DNA from: Pedobacter glucosidilyticus DSM 23534
GTDB taxonomy: Bacteria > Bacteroidota > Bacteroidia > Sphingobacteriales > Sphingobacteriaceae
Direction of reading: 5' to 3'
Length of the DNA stretch: 64,000 bases
NCBI RefSeq assembly: GCF_000425145.1
Contig: NZ_AULF01000022.1
Coordinates: 32,984-96,983 of the forward strand
The notes under the pieces were generated by a model that saw only the letters and a program-made list of their open reading frames with translations, was not told the DNA's origin and ran no database searches. This document shows, in pieces, positions 45,597-55,476 of this stretch. Made by a program: the position numbers and the translations under genes. Every line of letters starts with the position of its first letter. The stretch's first letter is position 1.

Positions 45597-46502
45597 ATGA
45601 ATAAGGTTTTTATCATACCTTTTATAATTTCATCTTTACTTATCATATCCTGTACCAATTCTTCTTTGAAGAAAAATAAAGCACAGGCTATTCAAAAATC
45701 ATATATCAAAAATTTCGAAACCATTAACCTCGATTATCAGCTTAAAGAAATTTCTGGAATCACCTTTGTTAACGATAGTTTAATAGCCGCAGTAGAAGAT
45801 GAAAATGGTATTGTTTACTTTCTTGATCTTCATCAAAAAAAAATCATCAGAAAATTAATTTTTGGAGAGTCGGGAGATTTTGAAGACATCACAAAAGTAA
45901 ATACCGATCTTTTTATCATCAATAGCAAAGGCAATTTAACCCAAATTGTTTCTTTTGAAGATAAAAAACCTAAAGTTATAGCACATAAAACAGCTTTTAA
46001 AAAGAAAAATGATATTGAATCTATCGTTTACGACGAAGCCAAACACCAATTATTGATTGCTGTAAAAGCTGAAGATTTAAAAGGCAACGAAAATAAAAAA
46101 GCAATTTACACTTGCTCTTTAACGAATTTTAAGGTGGATGAAAATCCTTATTTAAGTATATCTCATCAAAAACTTTTAAACATTTTTAAAGGAGACCGAT
46201 GGGAAGAACTATCTAAGGCATTTCTTAAAAAACTTGGAAACGAGAATCTTAATAAAGTTTTTTCTCCTACAGCATTAGCTATACATCCGCAAGAAAAGGA
46301 TTTATACATTTTATCATCAACCAATAATTTTATTGTGGTTATACATCAACAAGAAATTAAGCAGGTTATATCTTTGGTTGGTAATGCTTTTACACAACCA
46401 GAAGGTATGGCATTTAATAGTAAAGGAGAGCTTTACATCTCTAACGAAGGAAAAAAACTCAGTGGTAATATTTTAAAAATCACATCTATACATGACAAAT
46501 AA
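45597..46502 (+). CDS. SdiA-regulated-like beta-propeller lipoprotein
   Basis: A 301-residue lipoprotein. The frame is open to 45570, but the ATG at 45597 starts a clean signal peptide with lipobox LIISC (Cys19). The remainder has strand repeats such as LKEISGITFVNDSLIAAVEDENG and FTQPEGMAFNSKGELYISNEG. These match the SdiA-regulated domain, a six-blade propeller. The stop overlaps the following metallophosphoesterase gene by 11 bases, so the two are coupled. The likely job is binding or hydrolysing an extracellular phosphorylated ligand together with that neighbour; this is inference. Confidence 0.7.
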   Translation: MNKVFIIPFIISSLLIISCTNSSLKKNKAQAIQKSYIKNFETINLDYQLKEISGITFVNDSLIAAVEDENGIVYFLDLHQKKIIRKLIFGESGDFEDITKVNTDLFIINSKGNLTQIVSFEDKKPKVIAHKTAFKKKNDIESIVYDEAKHQLLIAVKAEDLKGNENKKAIYTCSLTNFKVDENPYLSISHQKLLNIFKGDRWEELSKAFLKKLGNENLNKVFSPTALAIHPQEKDLYILSSTNNFIVVIHQQEIKQVISLVGNAFTQPEGMAFNSKGELYISNEGKKLSGNILKITSIHDK

Positions 46503-49500
46503 GTTTAAAATATCATTTATCGTTCTCAGTAGCTTTTTGTACGCTGCTTGTACAACTTATAAACCTTTTTATGCTAAAAAAGAAAAGGAATGGAAAACAG
46601 CCAATAATCCAGATACACTAAGTCTTAAATACACTGTTTTTTTGGTTGGCGATGTAGGTAACCCCGATTTGAATAAACAAGAACCTACATTGAAACTTAT
46701 GGAATCGCAGATGTTTAATTACGATACCGTGGTTTCTAAAACTGGCAGCGATACGCTTATCAAAAAATTATCTAACCCTAAAGATGTAGCTATTTTTTTA
46801 GGTGATAATATTTATGATAATGGTTTACCAGAGCCGGATGATCATGACCGTGAAGAAAAAGAAAAACGATTGGTAGAACAACTAAAAATTGTTAAAGAGT
46901 TTAAAGGACGTAAAATATTTATTCCAGGCAACCATGATTGGAACCATAGCCGGCCGGGCGGACTTGCCGCTGTAAAACGCCAAGAGCAATTTGTAGAACA
47001 ATATTTAGATAGTACCGATGTATTCATCCCAAGTAATGGCTGTGCCGGACCTGTAGAAGTACGCATGAATAAAGATTTGGTAATTATTGTTCTGGATAGC
47101 GAATGGTGGTTACATAAATACAGCAAATCTAACCGATACCAACAAGGTTGTACAGCTATTTCTAAAGAGCAGGTACTTACACAAGTAAAAGATATCATCT
47201 TAAAAAATAAAGGCAAAAATATTCTCTTTACACAACATCATCCGCTGTTTTCTAATGGTAAACACGGTGGTTATTTTACCCTGATTGATTATATATTTCC
47301 ATTAAGCCTAGTAAAAGATAACCTTTATATCCCATTACCTATTGTTGGTTCTTTGTATCCTCTATTAAGACAATACGGCTTGTCTCGTCAGGATATTTCT
47401 AATAAAGATTATCAGCAACTAAGAAATGGTTTACTTTCTATACTAAACAATGCAGAAAATGTAGTTTTTGCTGCCGGACATGAACACGCTTTGCAGTTTA
47501 CTAAATACCAAAACTTAAATCATATTATTAGTGGTGCAGGCAGTAAAAATAGCGCCCTTTTTAAAGGAAACGACGCTTTATTTGGGCATGGTACAAAAGG
47601 CTTTGCCCGCCTAAACTATTATACCAATGGTCAATGCTGGGTAGAGTTTTGGGAGCCTGTAGAAGATGGCTCTACCGGAAAACTGGTATACAGAAAACCA
47701 CTATATGCCACCGCACCTACCAAAGCAGAAATAAAGGAAGAGGACTTGCTAGACCTTCAAGATTCTATGAAATATGTAGCCGTAGGTAAACAGTACAGAG
47801 CTTCTAATTTTAAAAAGAAAATTTTGGGCGAGCATTATAGAAACGTTTGGGCTACACCAGTAGAAATTCCCTATTTAGATTTAACTAAATATGCCGGAGG
47901 CTTAAAGCCTTTACAGCTTGGTGGCGGTAAACAAACTACTTCTTTACGGATGATTGGCAAAGACAGCATCCAATACCAATTTAGAACGGTAAACAAAGAT
48001 CCTTCTGATTTATTACCAAATGGTTTTGAAACTACTTTTGCTGATGATTTCTTGCAAGACCAAATATCTTCTGCCCATCCTTTTGGTGCTTTAACCATAC
48101 CAGAAATGGCTAGTGCTGCCGGAATTTATCATACCAAACCACAATTGGTTTACATGCCATATTCCAGATTACTAGGCCCTTATTTATCTGAAGTTGGTGG
48201 TAAAGTTGGTATTATTGAAATAAGACCCGATGAAAATTTATCGCTATATAAGAACTTTGGGAGGACCAAAAATGCCATTGGCACAGAAACCTTATATGAA
48301 AAACTTAAAGAAGATAATGATAACGAAGTTGACCAAAAAAGCTTTTTAAAAGCCCGTTTATTTGATATGCTTATTGGTGATTGGGACAGACATGAAGACC
48401 AATGGCGTTGGGCCGAGTTTGAAAAAGACAAAGGCGCTATTTACAAGCCTATCCCTAGAGACCGCGACCAAGTTTACACCAAATTTGACGGCTTACTACC
48501 TTCGCTTTTTAAAAGTTTTGTGGCAGACATACAACATTTTGGCTATGAAATTAAAGACCCTGCCGAACTCTCTATTGCTGCTAGAAACTTAGATAGAAAT
48601 TTCTTAAACGAGCTTAACCTTAAAGATTGGCAGAAAATAGCCAAAGAGTTACAAACAGAACTTACTGATAGCGTGATAGTAAACGCTGTAAAAGCTATGC
48701 CTAAAGAAGCTTTTATGGTTTCTGGGAATGAAATTATTGAAAAACTAAAATCAAGACGTAACCAATTATTAAATGTTGCAATATCTTATTATAAAACCTT
48801 AGCTAAAGAAGTTACCATTGTTGGATCTGATAAATATGAATATCTGGAAATTATAAGAGAAGCCGATAGCACTTTGGTTTGCCTGTATAAAACCAGAAAA
48901 GAAGGGAATATCGATACTATAATTTATTCCAGAAAGTTTGATAACAGCCTTACCAAAGAGCTTAATTTTTTCCTTTTGGATGAACGAGATAGCGCTGTAG
49001 TAAGAGGTAACTCCAAACATCCGTTAAAAATTAGAATTGTTGGCGGAGATGGAAAAGACCGTATAGCAGACACTTCTGATGCTGGTAAAATAATTATTTA
49101 TGACACACCAGAAAATAACATCAGCGGAAGCAAAAACACCAGAATTGTATTATCTAACAAAGCTTGGATTAACCAATACACCCCAAATTGGTTTAAGTAT
49201 GATAAAGCAGGCATTGCACCTTCTGTAGATTATCCAAATGGTTTAGACGGACCATCTTTTGGCTTGTCTCACCAAATAAAACGCTATGGTTTTAGGAAAG
49301 ACCCTTATGCTTTTGAGCAAAAAATAACTGCTTTATACGCCCCTAAAAACGGAGCTTTTGAGGTGAAATACCGTAGTATCTTCCACTCTTTATTTGCTAA
49401 AAAATATGATTTAGTGTTTAGTGGAGATTTTGCCGGACCAGCTTACAGCTTTAATTATTACGGTATTGGTAATAGTACACCTAATGAAAATCAAGTAGAT

Positions 49501-50232
49501 TTTTATCGTGTACGCTCCAGAGCTTTACAAGCCAATGCTTATTTCCAGTACCGTTTATCTGAAAGGGCCAAGTTTGGTATTGGGCCAGGACTTGCTTATG
49601 TTGATATTATGAAAGATAGACCCAATAGCTTTATTGGTAATCTGGCAGATGATTTCGCTAATACAGATAAATTTATTACGCTAAAATCCTATGCTGATTT
49701 TGATTTGAGAGATAAAAAAATCAATCCGCAAACGGGATTCAGATGGTTAAGTACCATCAACTATATTTGGCAAACCAATGCAGAGCAATATAAACATCTA
49801 AACTTACACACCAGCTTTAGCGGTTATGCTACGCCTAATATTTCTTTCCCTGTAACTTTTGCAGTTAGACTAGGTGCAGAAACCAATATTGGCGATTACC
49901 AGTTTTACCATGCTAGCTCTTTAGGAAACAATGAAAATTTAAGAGGCTTTAGAAACCAACGTTTTTCTGGTAAAACAGCCTATTTTGCCAACACCGAGGT
50001 TAGAATACCTGTTACCAAAATACGTGGGTATATCTTAACCGGAGATTTTGGTGTATTTGGTTTTTACGATACTGGCCGCGTACACTCTGCCGAAATAGAA
50101 AGTAATACCTGGCATCAAGGTTATGGGCCGGGTGTTTGGTTAAACCTTTTTGATAATATTTTTATAAGTTTAGGTTACGGATTTTCTAGAGAAGATAAAG
50201 TGCTTTCCTTTAATACCGGATTTAGGTTTTAA
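46492..50232 (+). CDS. Lipoprotein fusing a metallophosphoesterase to an Omp85-type barrel
   Basis: A 1246-residue envelope protein. Lipobox LYAAC (Cys20). A calcineurin-like metallophosphoesterase (about 45-390) has G53-D54-x-G, G104-D105-N, G146-N-H-D149, H249-H250 and G329-H-E-H332, the full metal set. A region of about 500 residues follows (400-900) with RDRDQVYTKFDG and GDWDRHEDQWRW, which may be a second catalytic or substrate-binding part. The last 300 residues resemble a BamA/TamA barrel, ending SLGYGFSREDKVLSFNTGFRF with a C-terminal Phe. Such a fusion would hold a phosphatase at the outer membrane. Confidence 0.82.
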   Translation: MTNKFKISFIVLSSFLYAACTTYKPFYAKKEKEWKTANNPDTLSLKYTVFLVGDVGNPDLNKQEPTLKLMESQMFNYDTVVSKTGSDTLIKKLSNPKDVAIFLGDNIYDNGLPEPDDHDREEKEKRLVEQLKIVKEFKGRKIFIPGNHDWNHSRPGGLAAVKRQEQFVEQYLDSTDVFIPSNGCAGPVEVRMNKDLVIIVLDSEWWLHKYSKSNRYQQGCTAISKEQVLTQVKDIILKNKGKNILFTQHHPLFSNGKHGGYFTLIDYIFPLSLVKDNLYIPLPIVGSLYPLLRQYGLSRQDISNKDYQQLRNGLLSILNNAENVVFAAGHEHALQFTKYQNLNHIISGAGSKNSALFKGNDALFGHGTKGFARLNYYTNGQCWVEFWEPVEDGSTGKLVYRKPLYATAPTKAEIKEEDLLDLQDSMKYVAVGKQYRASNFKKKILGEHYRNVWATPVEIPYLDLTKYAGGLKPLQLGGGKQTTSLRMIGKDSIQYQFRTVNKDPSDLLPNGFETTFADDFLQDQISSAHPFGALTIPEMASAAGIYHTKPQLVYMPYSRLLGPYLSEVGGKVGIIEIRPDENLSLYKNFGRTKNAIGTETLYEKLKEDNDNEVDQKSFLKARLFDMLIGDWDRHEDQWRWAEFEKDKGAIYKPIPRDRDQVYTKFDGLLPSLFKSFVADIQHFGYEIKDPAELSIAARNLDRNFLNELNLKDWQKIAKELQTELTDSVIVNAVKAMPKEAFMVSGNEIIEKLKSRRNQLLNVAISYYKTLAKEVTIVGSDKYEYLEIIREADSTLVCLYKTRKEGNIDTIIYSRKFDNSLTKELNFFLLDERDSAVVRGNSKHPLKIRIVGGDGKDRIADTSDAGKIIIYDTPENNISGSKNTRIVLSNKAWINQYTPNWFKYDKAGIAPSVDYPNGLDGPSFGLSHQIKRYGFRKDPYAFEQKITALYAPKNGAFEVKYRSIFHSLFAKKYDLVFSGDFAGPAYSFNYYGIGNSTPNENQVDFYRVRSRALQANAYFQYRLSERAKFGIGPGLAYVDIMKDRPNSFIGNLADDFANTDKFITLKSYADFDLRDKKINPQTGFRWLSTINYIWQTNAEQYKHLNLHTSFSGYATPNISFPVTFAVRLGAETNIGDYQFYHASSLGNNENLRGFRNQRFSGKTAYFANTEVRIPVTKIRGYILTGDFGVFGFYDTGRVHSAEIESNTWHQGYGPGVWLNLFDNIFISLGYGFSREDKVLSFNTGFRF

Positions 50233-50246
50233 TTATTTTTATCATC

Positions 50247-51062
50247 ATGAAAAAAGAAAACTTCTCTCTAACTGGCAGTAATCAACATACTATCATAGGA
50301 GACATAACTTATAGTGCAAAACCAACAAAGCAGGTTGCCATTTTTGTACATGGTTTTAAGGGATTTAAGGATTGGGGAGCTCATCATTTGGTGGCTCAGT
50401 ATTTTGCTTTACATGATATTCATTACGTAAAATTTAATTTTTCGCATAGCGGCGTCAATCCAGAAAACCCTGTAGATGTTAATGATTTAACTCTTTTTGC
50501 TGCTAATACACCTAGTTTTGAACTTTTTGATTTAGATCTTGTCATCTCCTATACAAAACAAAAATTTCCTGATGCTGAACTTATTTTAATTGGACATAGC
50601 CGTGGTGGTGGTATTAGTATTTTAACAACTGCAACAAATAAAACCATAAATAAATTAATTACTTGGGCCGCTATTGATAGTTTTAGTAGCTTATGGAAAA
50701 AAGAACAAGAGGCAGAATGGCGAGAGAAAGGCATAATTGAGGTTTTTAACGCTCGTACTAAAGAATACATGCCTTTAAATTTATCTCTTTTACAGGATGT
50801 TGAACAAAATACTGATAAACTAAACATCAAAACTGCTGCAGAAAATATTAAAAAACCTTGGCTTATTATTCATGGTAATGATGATATTAATGTTCCGTTA
50901 AGTGTAGTACAAAACTTCTTAAAACTTCATCCGAAGGCTGATTTTATAGAGATAGACAAAGCTAATCATGTTTTCGGAGCTAGTCATCCTTATAAAGAAG
51001 ACCAACTAGCAGAACAATTAAAACAAGTTTGTGATGCTAGTATTACCTTCATAAAATCTTAA
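50247..51062 (+). CDS. Alpha/beta hydrolase
   Basis: A 271-residue cytosolic hydrolase of the alpha/beta fold. The oxyanion-type FVHGFKGFKDWGAH (about 33-46) and the nucleophile elbow LIGHSRGGG with Ser118 are clear. The acid is probably D212 in HGNDDINVP, and the His is in KANHVFG near the end. The Gly-Phe-Lys segment and the final DEHAxx-like pattern resemble serine aminopeptidase S33/dienelactone hydrolase types. Its substrate is unknown. The stop overlaps the convergent LytTR gene by four bases. Confidence 0.85.
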   Translation: MKKENFSLTGSNQHTIIGDITYSAKPTKQVAIFVHGFKGFKDWGAHHLVAQYFALHDIHYVKFNFSHSGVNPENPVDVNDLTLFAANTPSFELFDLDLVISYTKQKFPDAELILIGHSRGGGISILTTATNKTINKLITWAAIDSFSSLWKKEQEAEWREKGIIEVFNARTKEYMPLNLSLLQDVEQNTDKLNIKTAAENIKKPWLIIHGNDDINVPLSVVQNFLKLHPKADFIEIDKANHVFGASHPYKEDQLAEQLKQVCDASITFIKS

Positions 51063-51778
51063 CTAATCATCTTCAATTTTTTTTGAGTTTCGGCTTTATA
51101 ATTTCTACCAATTGGAAGCTCTTTATTATTGATTTCAACGGCATAAGCATAATAACTATCTATTTTGGATATAGAAACAATAAAAGAACGATGAATTCTT
51201 ACAAACTCATCTTCTGGTAACAGCTCTTCTATCAAACTAATTTTTTGCTTAGAAATAAGCTCCTTATTTTGGAGAACAACTTTTATATAATCTTTCTGAC
51301 TCTCTATCCATAAAATATCTTTGATAGCAATTTTCATCATTTTACGATCTACTTTAAGATATAAAAAAGTATCTTTTTCTACCAAAGTAGATTGCTGACT
51401 GAATACAATTTGCTGTTGCGCCCCAAAATGGCGTAGCACTTTATCCATAGCTCTTAAAAACCTATCAAAAGAGATGGGTTTAATTAAGTAATCTACAGCT
51501 TCTAACTCAAAACCCTCAACCGCATATTCTGCAAAAGCGGTTGTAAAAATAATACAAGGCTGCTTCTTGAGGCTTTTTACCAAATCAGTTCCTTTAATGC
51601 CAGGCATCTGTATATCCAAAAACATTAAATCAACTGGTTTTTGCTGCAATACTTTAAAAGCCTCGATACCATTATAACAAGTAGCTACAATTTCTACCTC
51701 TGAAAAATTACTCAGGTAATTTTCTATCACCTCTATCGCATGAGGTTCATCATCAACAATTAAAACTTTAATTTTCAT
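51059..51778 (-). CDS. LytTR-family response regulator
   Basis: A 239-residue DNA-binding response regulator. The receiver domain (about 1-120) has D9-D10, phospho-acceptor D55 in LMFLDIQMPG, and T79-T80/K99-like residues. The LytTR DNA-binding domain (about 140-235) contains LWIESQKDYIKVVL and EFVRIHRSFIVSI. The start overlaps the sensor kinase by 11 bases, so the two are one operon. The targets are not known; a 102-residue secreted-protein gene lies divergently beside the kinase. Confidence 0.93.
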   Translation of the reverse strand: MKIKVLIVDDEPHAIEVIENYLSNFSEVEIVATCYNGIEAFKVLQQKPVDLMFLDIQMPGIKGTDLVKSLKKQPCIIFTTAFAEYAVEGFELEAVDYLIKPISFDRFLRAMDKVLRHFGAQQQIVFSQQSTLVEKDTFLYLKVDRKMMKIAIKDILWIESQKDYIKVVLQNKELISKQKISLIEELLPEDEFVRIHRSFIVSISKIDSYYAYAVEINNKELPIGRNYKAETQKKLKMIS

Positions 51779-52871
51779 GATTGCTATTACCTCTACTTAA
51801 ATCAATATCTAAAACAATTAAAAACATATCTTCATCTTCTTTTATTTTGAGTTCATGTGTGTCGGGATAAATTAGCATTAACCTCTTTTTAACATTACTT
51901 AGACCAATATTACCAATATGCCTATCGTTTGAGATGGTTTGCGGTTTGCTATTGGCTATTTTAAATTTCAGTTTTTGATTTTGGATGCTTAAATCCATCT
52001 TTATCCACGACTCGCCTACTTGTTCGCTAACACCATGCTTAAAGGCATTTTCTACCAAGGGGATTAATAATAAGGGCGCTATTTGCTGCTCTTGAACTTG
52101 CCCACTGATACTAAAATTTAACTCTAAACGGTCTTCATACCTAAGTTTTTCTAAAGCGATATAACTTTCTAAAATTTCTAAATCCTTTTTCAAGGAGATA
52201 TATTCTTTATCGCATTCATAAAGCATATACCTTAATATTTCTGCTAAGCCTAAAACAATATGAGGTGCTTTTGGCGATTGATTAAGCGTTAATGCATACA
52301 GGTTATTTAATGTATTAAACAAAAAATGTGGATGCACTTGAGCTTTTAAAAAATTAAGTTCGGCTTGTAAGGCTGCCTGCCTACGCTCATACCAAAGCTT
52401 GAATAATTTAATAGCAATGGCAATCCAAACGATAAGGTTAGAGCCTTTTATAGCATTAACAAGATAATAAGGATTGGTAAATTGCTCCCAAAAGCTTCCT
52501 TGTATTTTCATCCATTCATCCTGCATACCCATAGCTTTTAAAACTTTATCTATATAAGGGTCTACAATAAATATGTCTATAATACGTGTTAAAAAAGCTA
52601 AGGAAATTGCTAAGAACATCACCAAAAATGCAAATACAATATACCTGCCCTTTAATAAGAATTTGGGTATAAAATAATAAGCCAGACTATAAAAGTAAAC
52701 AAGATGTACAGGCATATAAAAAAGGTTATTTCTGAAAGACATGAAATAACTGGGCTTATTTATACCGTATATTAAAGTAAGTGCAGCAAGTACCAATAGC
52801 CAAAATAAGATGTGAATCAGGACTCGCTTATAACTGATTTTTTGAAAAGAATAAACCTCTTGAAGCATCAT
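51768..52871 (-). CDS. LytS-type sensor histidine kinase
   Basis: A 367-residue inner-membrane kinase. Four hydrophobic segments (about 18-35, 48-66, 76-97, 138-157) are followed by the His_kinase segment AQVHPHFLFNTLNNLY, where H182 is the likely phosphorylated residue. The GHKL ATPase domain follows, with LIPLVENAFKHG as N-box. No extracellular sensor domain is present, so it may sense the membrane itself. It phosphorylates the LytTR regulator encoded downstream with overlap. Confidence 0.92.
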   Translation of the reverse strand: MMLQEVYSFQKISYKRVLIHILFWLLVLAALTLIYGINKPSYFMSFRNNLFYMPVHLVYFYSLAYYFIPKFLLKGRYIVFAFLVMFLAISLAFLTRIIDIFIVDPYIDKVLKAMGMQDEWMKIQGSFWEQFTNPYYLVNAIKGSNLIVWIAIAIKLFKLWYERRQAALQAELNFLKAQVHPHFLFNTLNNLYALTLNQSPKAPHIVLGLAEILRYMLYECDKEYISLKKDLEILESYIALEKLRYEDRLELNFSISGQVQEQQIAPLLLIPLVENAFKHGVSEQVGESWIKMDLSIQNQKLKFKIANSKPQTISNDRHIGNIGLSNVKKRLMLIYPDTHELKIKEDEDMFLIVLDIDLSRGNSNHEN

Positions 52872-53093
52872 CTAAAATAAAGAAGACTTTCATAAAAATC
52901 TTGAATAATAGACAAACAGCTTTAGTTTATCGACTAATAGCAGCTATTGCAAGTTATATATCCAAATTTCATCCATAAAGACCGTTTAAACGCCTTTTAA
53001 AGATTTGTAAACTCTTAACATGGTCTTTCAGCATCAGAGATATAATAAATAACTATGCTTCTACAATTTTGAGCTCATTAAAACTCAAACAAC

Positions 53094-53402
53094 ATGAAAA
53101 CATTAATCATTACTTTAGTACTTGCCTTCTATGGCTTTAACATCATAGCACAAGAAAAGACAGCTATTAAAGAAGGGAATTGGGTAATTGTATCCAATGT
53201 AAAAACGCCAAAAAACTCAACCGTTATGTTTTATAATGATAAGCAAGAACTTATTTATAGTGAACTTATCACCAATAAAAGACTAAATATTGAAAGGAAA
53301 AAAGTAAAACTTGCGCTAAATCAAGTTCTTGAAAAAGCTATTGAAACAGAAAAAGTTATATCAGATAAAAACTTAGTTATAACAGCGTTAAAAGCTAAAT
53401 AA
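53094..53402 (+). CDS. Small secreted protein of unknown function
   Basis: A 102-residue exported protein with a signal peptide (about 1-19, ending NIIAQ) followed by a short beta-rich NWVIVSNVKTPKNSTVMFY segment and a Lys-rich helix. I do not recognise a family. It is divergent from the LytS/LytTR operon; the 222-base spacer has an inverted TTTGAG-N10-CTCAAA repeat just before its start. Control by the adjacent LytTR regulator is a reasonable guess only. Its stop lies two bases from that of ispG. Confidence 0.65.
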   Translation: MKTLIITLVLAFYGFNIIAQEKTAIKEGNWVIVSNVKTPKNSTVMFYNDKQELIYSELITNKRLNIERKKVKLALNQVLEKAIETEKVISDKNLVITALKAK

Positions 53403-53404
53403 AC

Positions 53405-55390
53405 TTATTCTTTCTCTACCCAATTACCGTCTGCCCTGATGATTTCTATCAATTCATCCAGGGCATTTTCTGTATTAACATTTTTCTGGATAACTTCTTT
53501 TCCACGATACAAGGTTATCTTACCCGGACCAGTTCCTACATAGCCATAATCGGCATCGGCCATTTCACCAGGACCATTAACTATACAGCCCATAATACCA
53601 ATCTTTATTCCTTTTAAATGATCGGTACGGCTGCGTATCATTTGAGTGGTTTCTTGTAAATCAAACAGGGTACGTCCGCAAGAAGGGCAAGAAATATACT
53701 CTGTTTTAGAGATACGGCTACGTGTTGCCTGTAAAATCCCAAAAGAGGTAGATACAATAAATTTTGATGACAGTTGTGGGGCATCTATCCAAACGCCATC
53801 GCCAAAGCCATCTAATAACAAAGCACCTAGATCTGTAGCTGCATAAAGCTGAGCTTTTAAAGCTATATCTTCTTGATTTTCATCATCAAATTGATAACTT
53901 CTTTTAATAATGACCGGCGTATCGATACCTGCTTGGGCTAGTTTAAAGAAAAACGCTCTTTGGTCTGCCATACCATGTGTTTCATTAGTTTCTAATACAA
54001 AAACCAAAGTTTTATCGAAAGGAATATCAGCGAAAGCGTCTGTATCTAAATCCTCACGTTTAATTTTCACTAGATTAAGCGCAGTATCTCTTTCTGTTGC
54101 GCTTATATATTCTGTTAGGCTAAATAGCGGATGGCAATTGGTTTTATTTTTCAATTGCTGCCAAGTAGGATAATCAAAAAGTTGTTTTAAATTACCCGGA
54201 AAGCTAAAAGAAGGTAGCTGATTACCCATATAGGCAAAATCAATGGATTGATCGCCCATGTTGTATTTATCTAAAGCTGCCGAATAGATATATCCAGCAT
54301 CAACCAATACAAAAGGATCTTTTAGGTTCTTATTAGAAATATCTAAAATAACTCGTGGAACTTGATGTCCGCCAATAAAAGTATTTAGCTCAGCAGAAGG
54401 ACGCTTATTATACTCGAAAGGAGAAAAATATTCAGGAAGTTCAACATCATCTGCATTTTTTAGTTGCGTTTGCTGATGTTTACGCTCTTCATAACGTTGG
54501 GCTAACACTCTGGCAACTGGTATTTCAAACTCTGGTTCTTCTGTTAAAGAAACTCTAATAGTATCTCCCAAACCATCTTCTAACAAAGTACCAATACCCA
54601 CAGCAGATTTTATTCGACCATCCTCACCATCACCAGCTTCTGTAACGCCTAAGTGTAAAGGATAATTCATTCCCTCTCTCACCATAGTTGCTACCAATAA
54701 TCGGTAAGCTTGCACCATAACCTGCGGGTTGCTAGATTTCATGGAGATAACCAACTGATGGTAATCTAACTCGTAGCAAATACGAATAAATTCCATTGCC
54801 GACTCTACCATCCCCTTTGGGGTATCGCCATACCAGCTCATGATACGGTCTGATAGCGAGCCATGGTTAGTACCAATACGCATAGCTGTACCATGTTCTT
54901 TACAGATTTGTACTAACGGCGCAAATTTTTTCTTTATACGTTGTAGTTCTGCCTCGTAAGCTTCTGGCGTATAATTAAGCTCTTCAAATTTCTTTTTATC
55001 GGCATAATTACCTGGGTTTACCCTTACTTTTTCTACAATTTTTGCCGCAAGTTCTGCTGCATTAGGGGTAAAATGTATATCGGCAACTAATGGTGCGTGG
55101 TATCCTTTTTCATGTAAACCTTTTCTTATTTCTGCTAGGTTTTGTGCTTCTTTTATAGATGGTGCTGTAATTCTTACATACTCGCAACCCGCATCAATCA
55201 TCCTGATGCTTTGCGCTATAGAAGCTTCGGTATCCATCGTATCAGTAGTAGTCATAGACTGTAGCCTGATAGGATGATTTGCCCCCATAGGAACATTTCC
55301 TATATAAACTTCTAGCGTATTAAATCTGGAGTATTGGGTTAAAGAATTACAATAAATACCTTTTAAAGACATTGCCGCCTCTGCATCCAT
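53405..55390 (-). CDS. ispG: (E)-4-hydroxy-3-methylbut-2-enyl-diphosphate synthase, large Bacteroidota type
   Basis: A cytosolic iron-sulfur enzyme of the methylerythritol phosphate pathway. It is about 661 residues, longer than the E. coli form (372), because of an insertion between the TIM barrel and the C-terminal domain. The barrel has IRLQSMTTTDTMDTEASIAQ and ITAPSIKEAQN. The cluster domain holds ISCPSCGRTLFDLQ and GIMGCIVNGPGEMADADYGY, which give three Cys and a Glu. I use the ATG at 55390, not the upstream one at 55408, because a TATTTTTG element at 55406-55413 covers the upstream start. Confidence 0.93.
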   Translation of the reverse strand: MDAEAAMSLKGIYCNSLTQYSRFNTLEVYIGNVPMGANHPIRLQSMTTTDTMDTEASIAQSIRMIDAGCEYVRITAPSIKEAQNLAEIRKGLHEKGYHAPLVADIHFTPNAAELAAKIVEKVRVNPGNYADKKKFEELNYTPEAYEAELQRIKKKFAPLVQICKEHGTAMRIGTNHGSLSDRIMSWYGDTPKGMVESAMEFIRICYELDYHQLVISMKSSNPQVMVQAYRLLVATMVREGMNYPLHLGVTEAGDGEDGRIKSAVGIGTLLEDGLGDTIRVSLTEEPEFEIPVARVLAQRYEERKHQQTQLKNADDVELPEYFSPFEYNKRPSAELNTFIGGHQVPRVILDISNKNLKDPFVLVDAGYIYSAALDKYNMGDQSIDFAYMGNQLPSFSFPGNLKQLFDYPTWQQLKNKTNCHPLFSLTEYISATERDTALNLVKIKREDLDTDAFADIPFDKTLVFVLETNETHGMADQRAFFFKLAQAGIDTPVIIKRSYQFDDENQEDIALKAQLYAATDLGALLLDGFGDGVWIDAPQLSSKFIVSTSFGILQATRSRISKTEYISCPSCGRTLFDLQETTQMIRSRTDHLKGIKIGIMGCIVNGPGEMADADYGYVGTGPGKITLYRGKEVIQKNVNTENALDELIEIIRADGNWVEKE

Positions 55391-55476
55391 AAAATAAAAT
55401 TTAAACAAAAATAAAGGATTTTATTAAAAGCCTGCTTTTTAAAATTTGTTTTAGAAAAAGCATAAAATTTATGCTT

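Noticed and set aside
46842..47216. Reverse-strand ORF within the metallophosphoesterase gene, and many similar ones
   Set aside because: They lie opposite or out of frame with well-supported genes and have no family features.
55391..55408. Upstream ATG for ispG
   Set aside because: It lies in the probable -7 promoter element (55406-55413); the ATG at 55390 is used.
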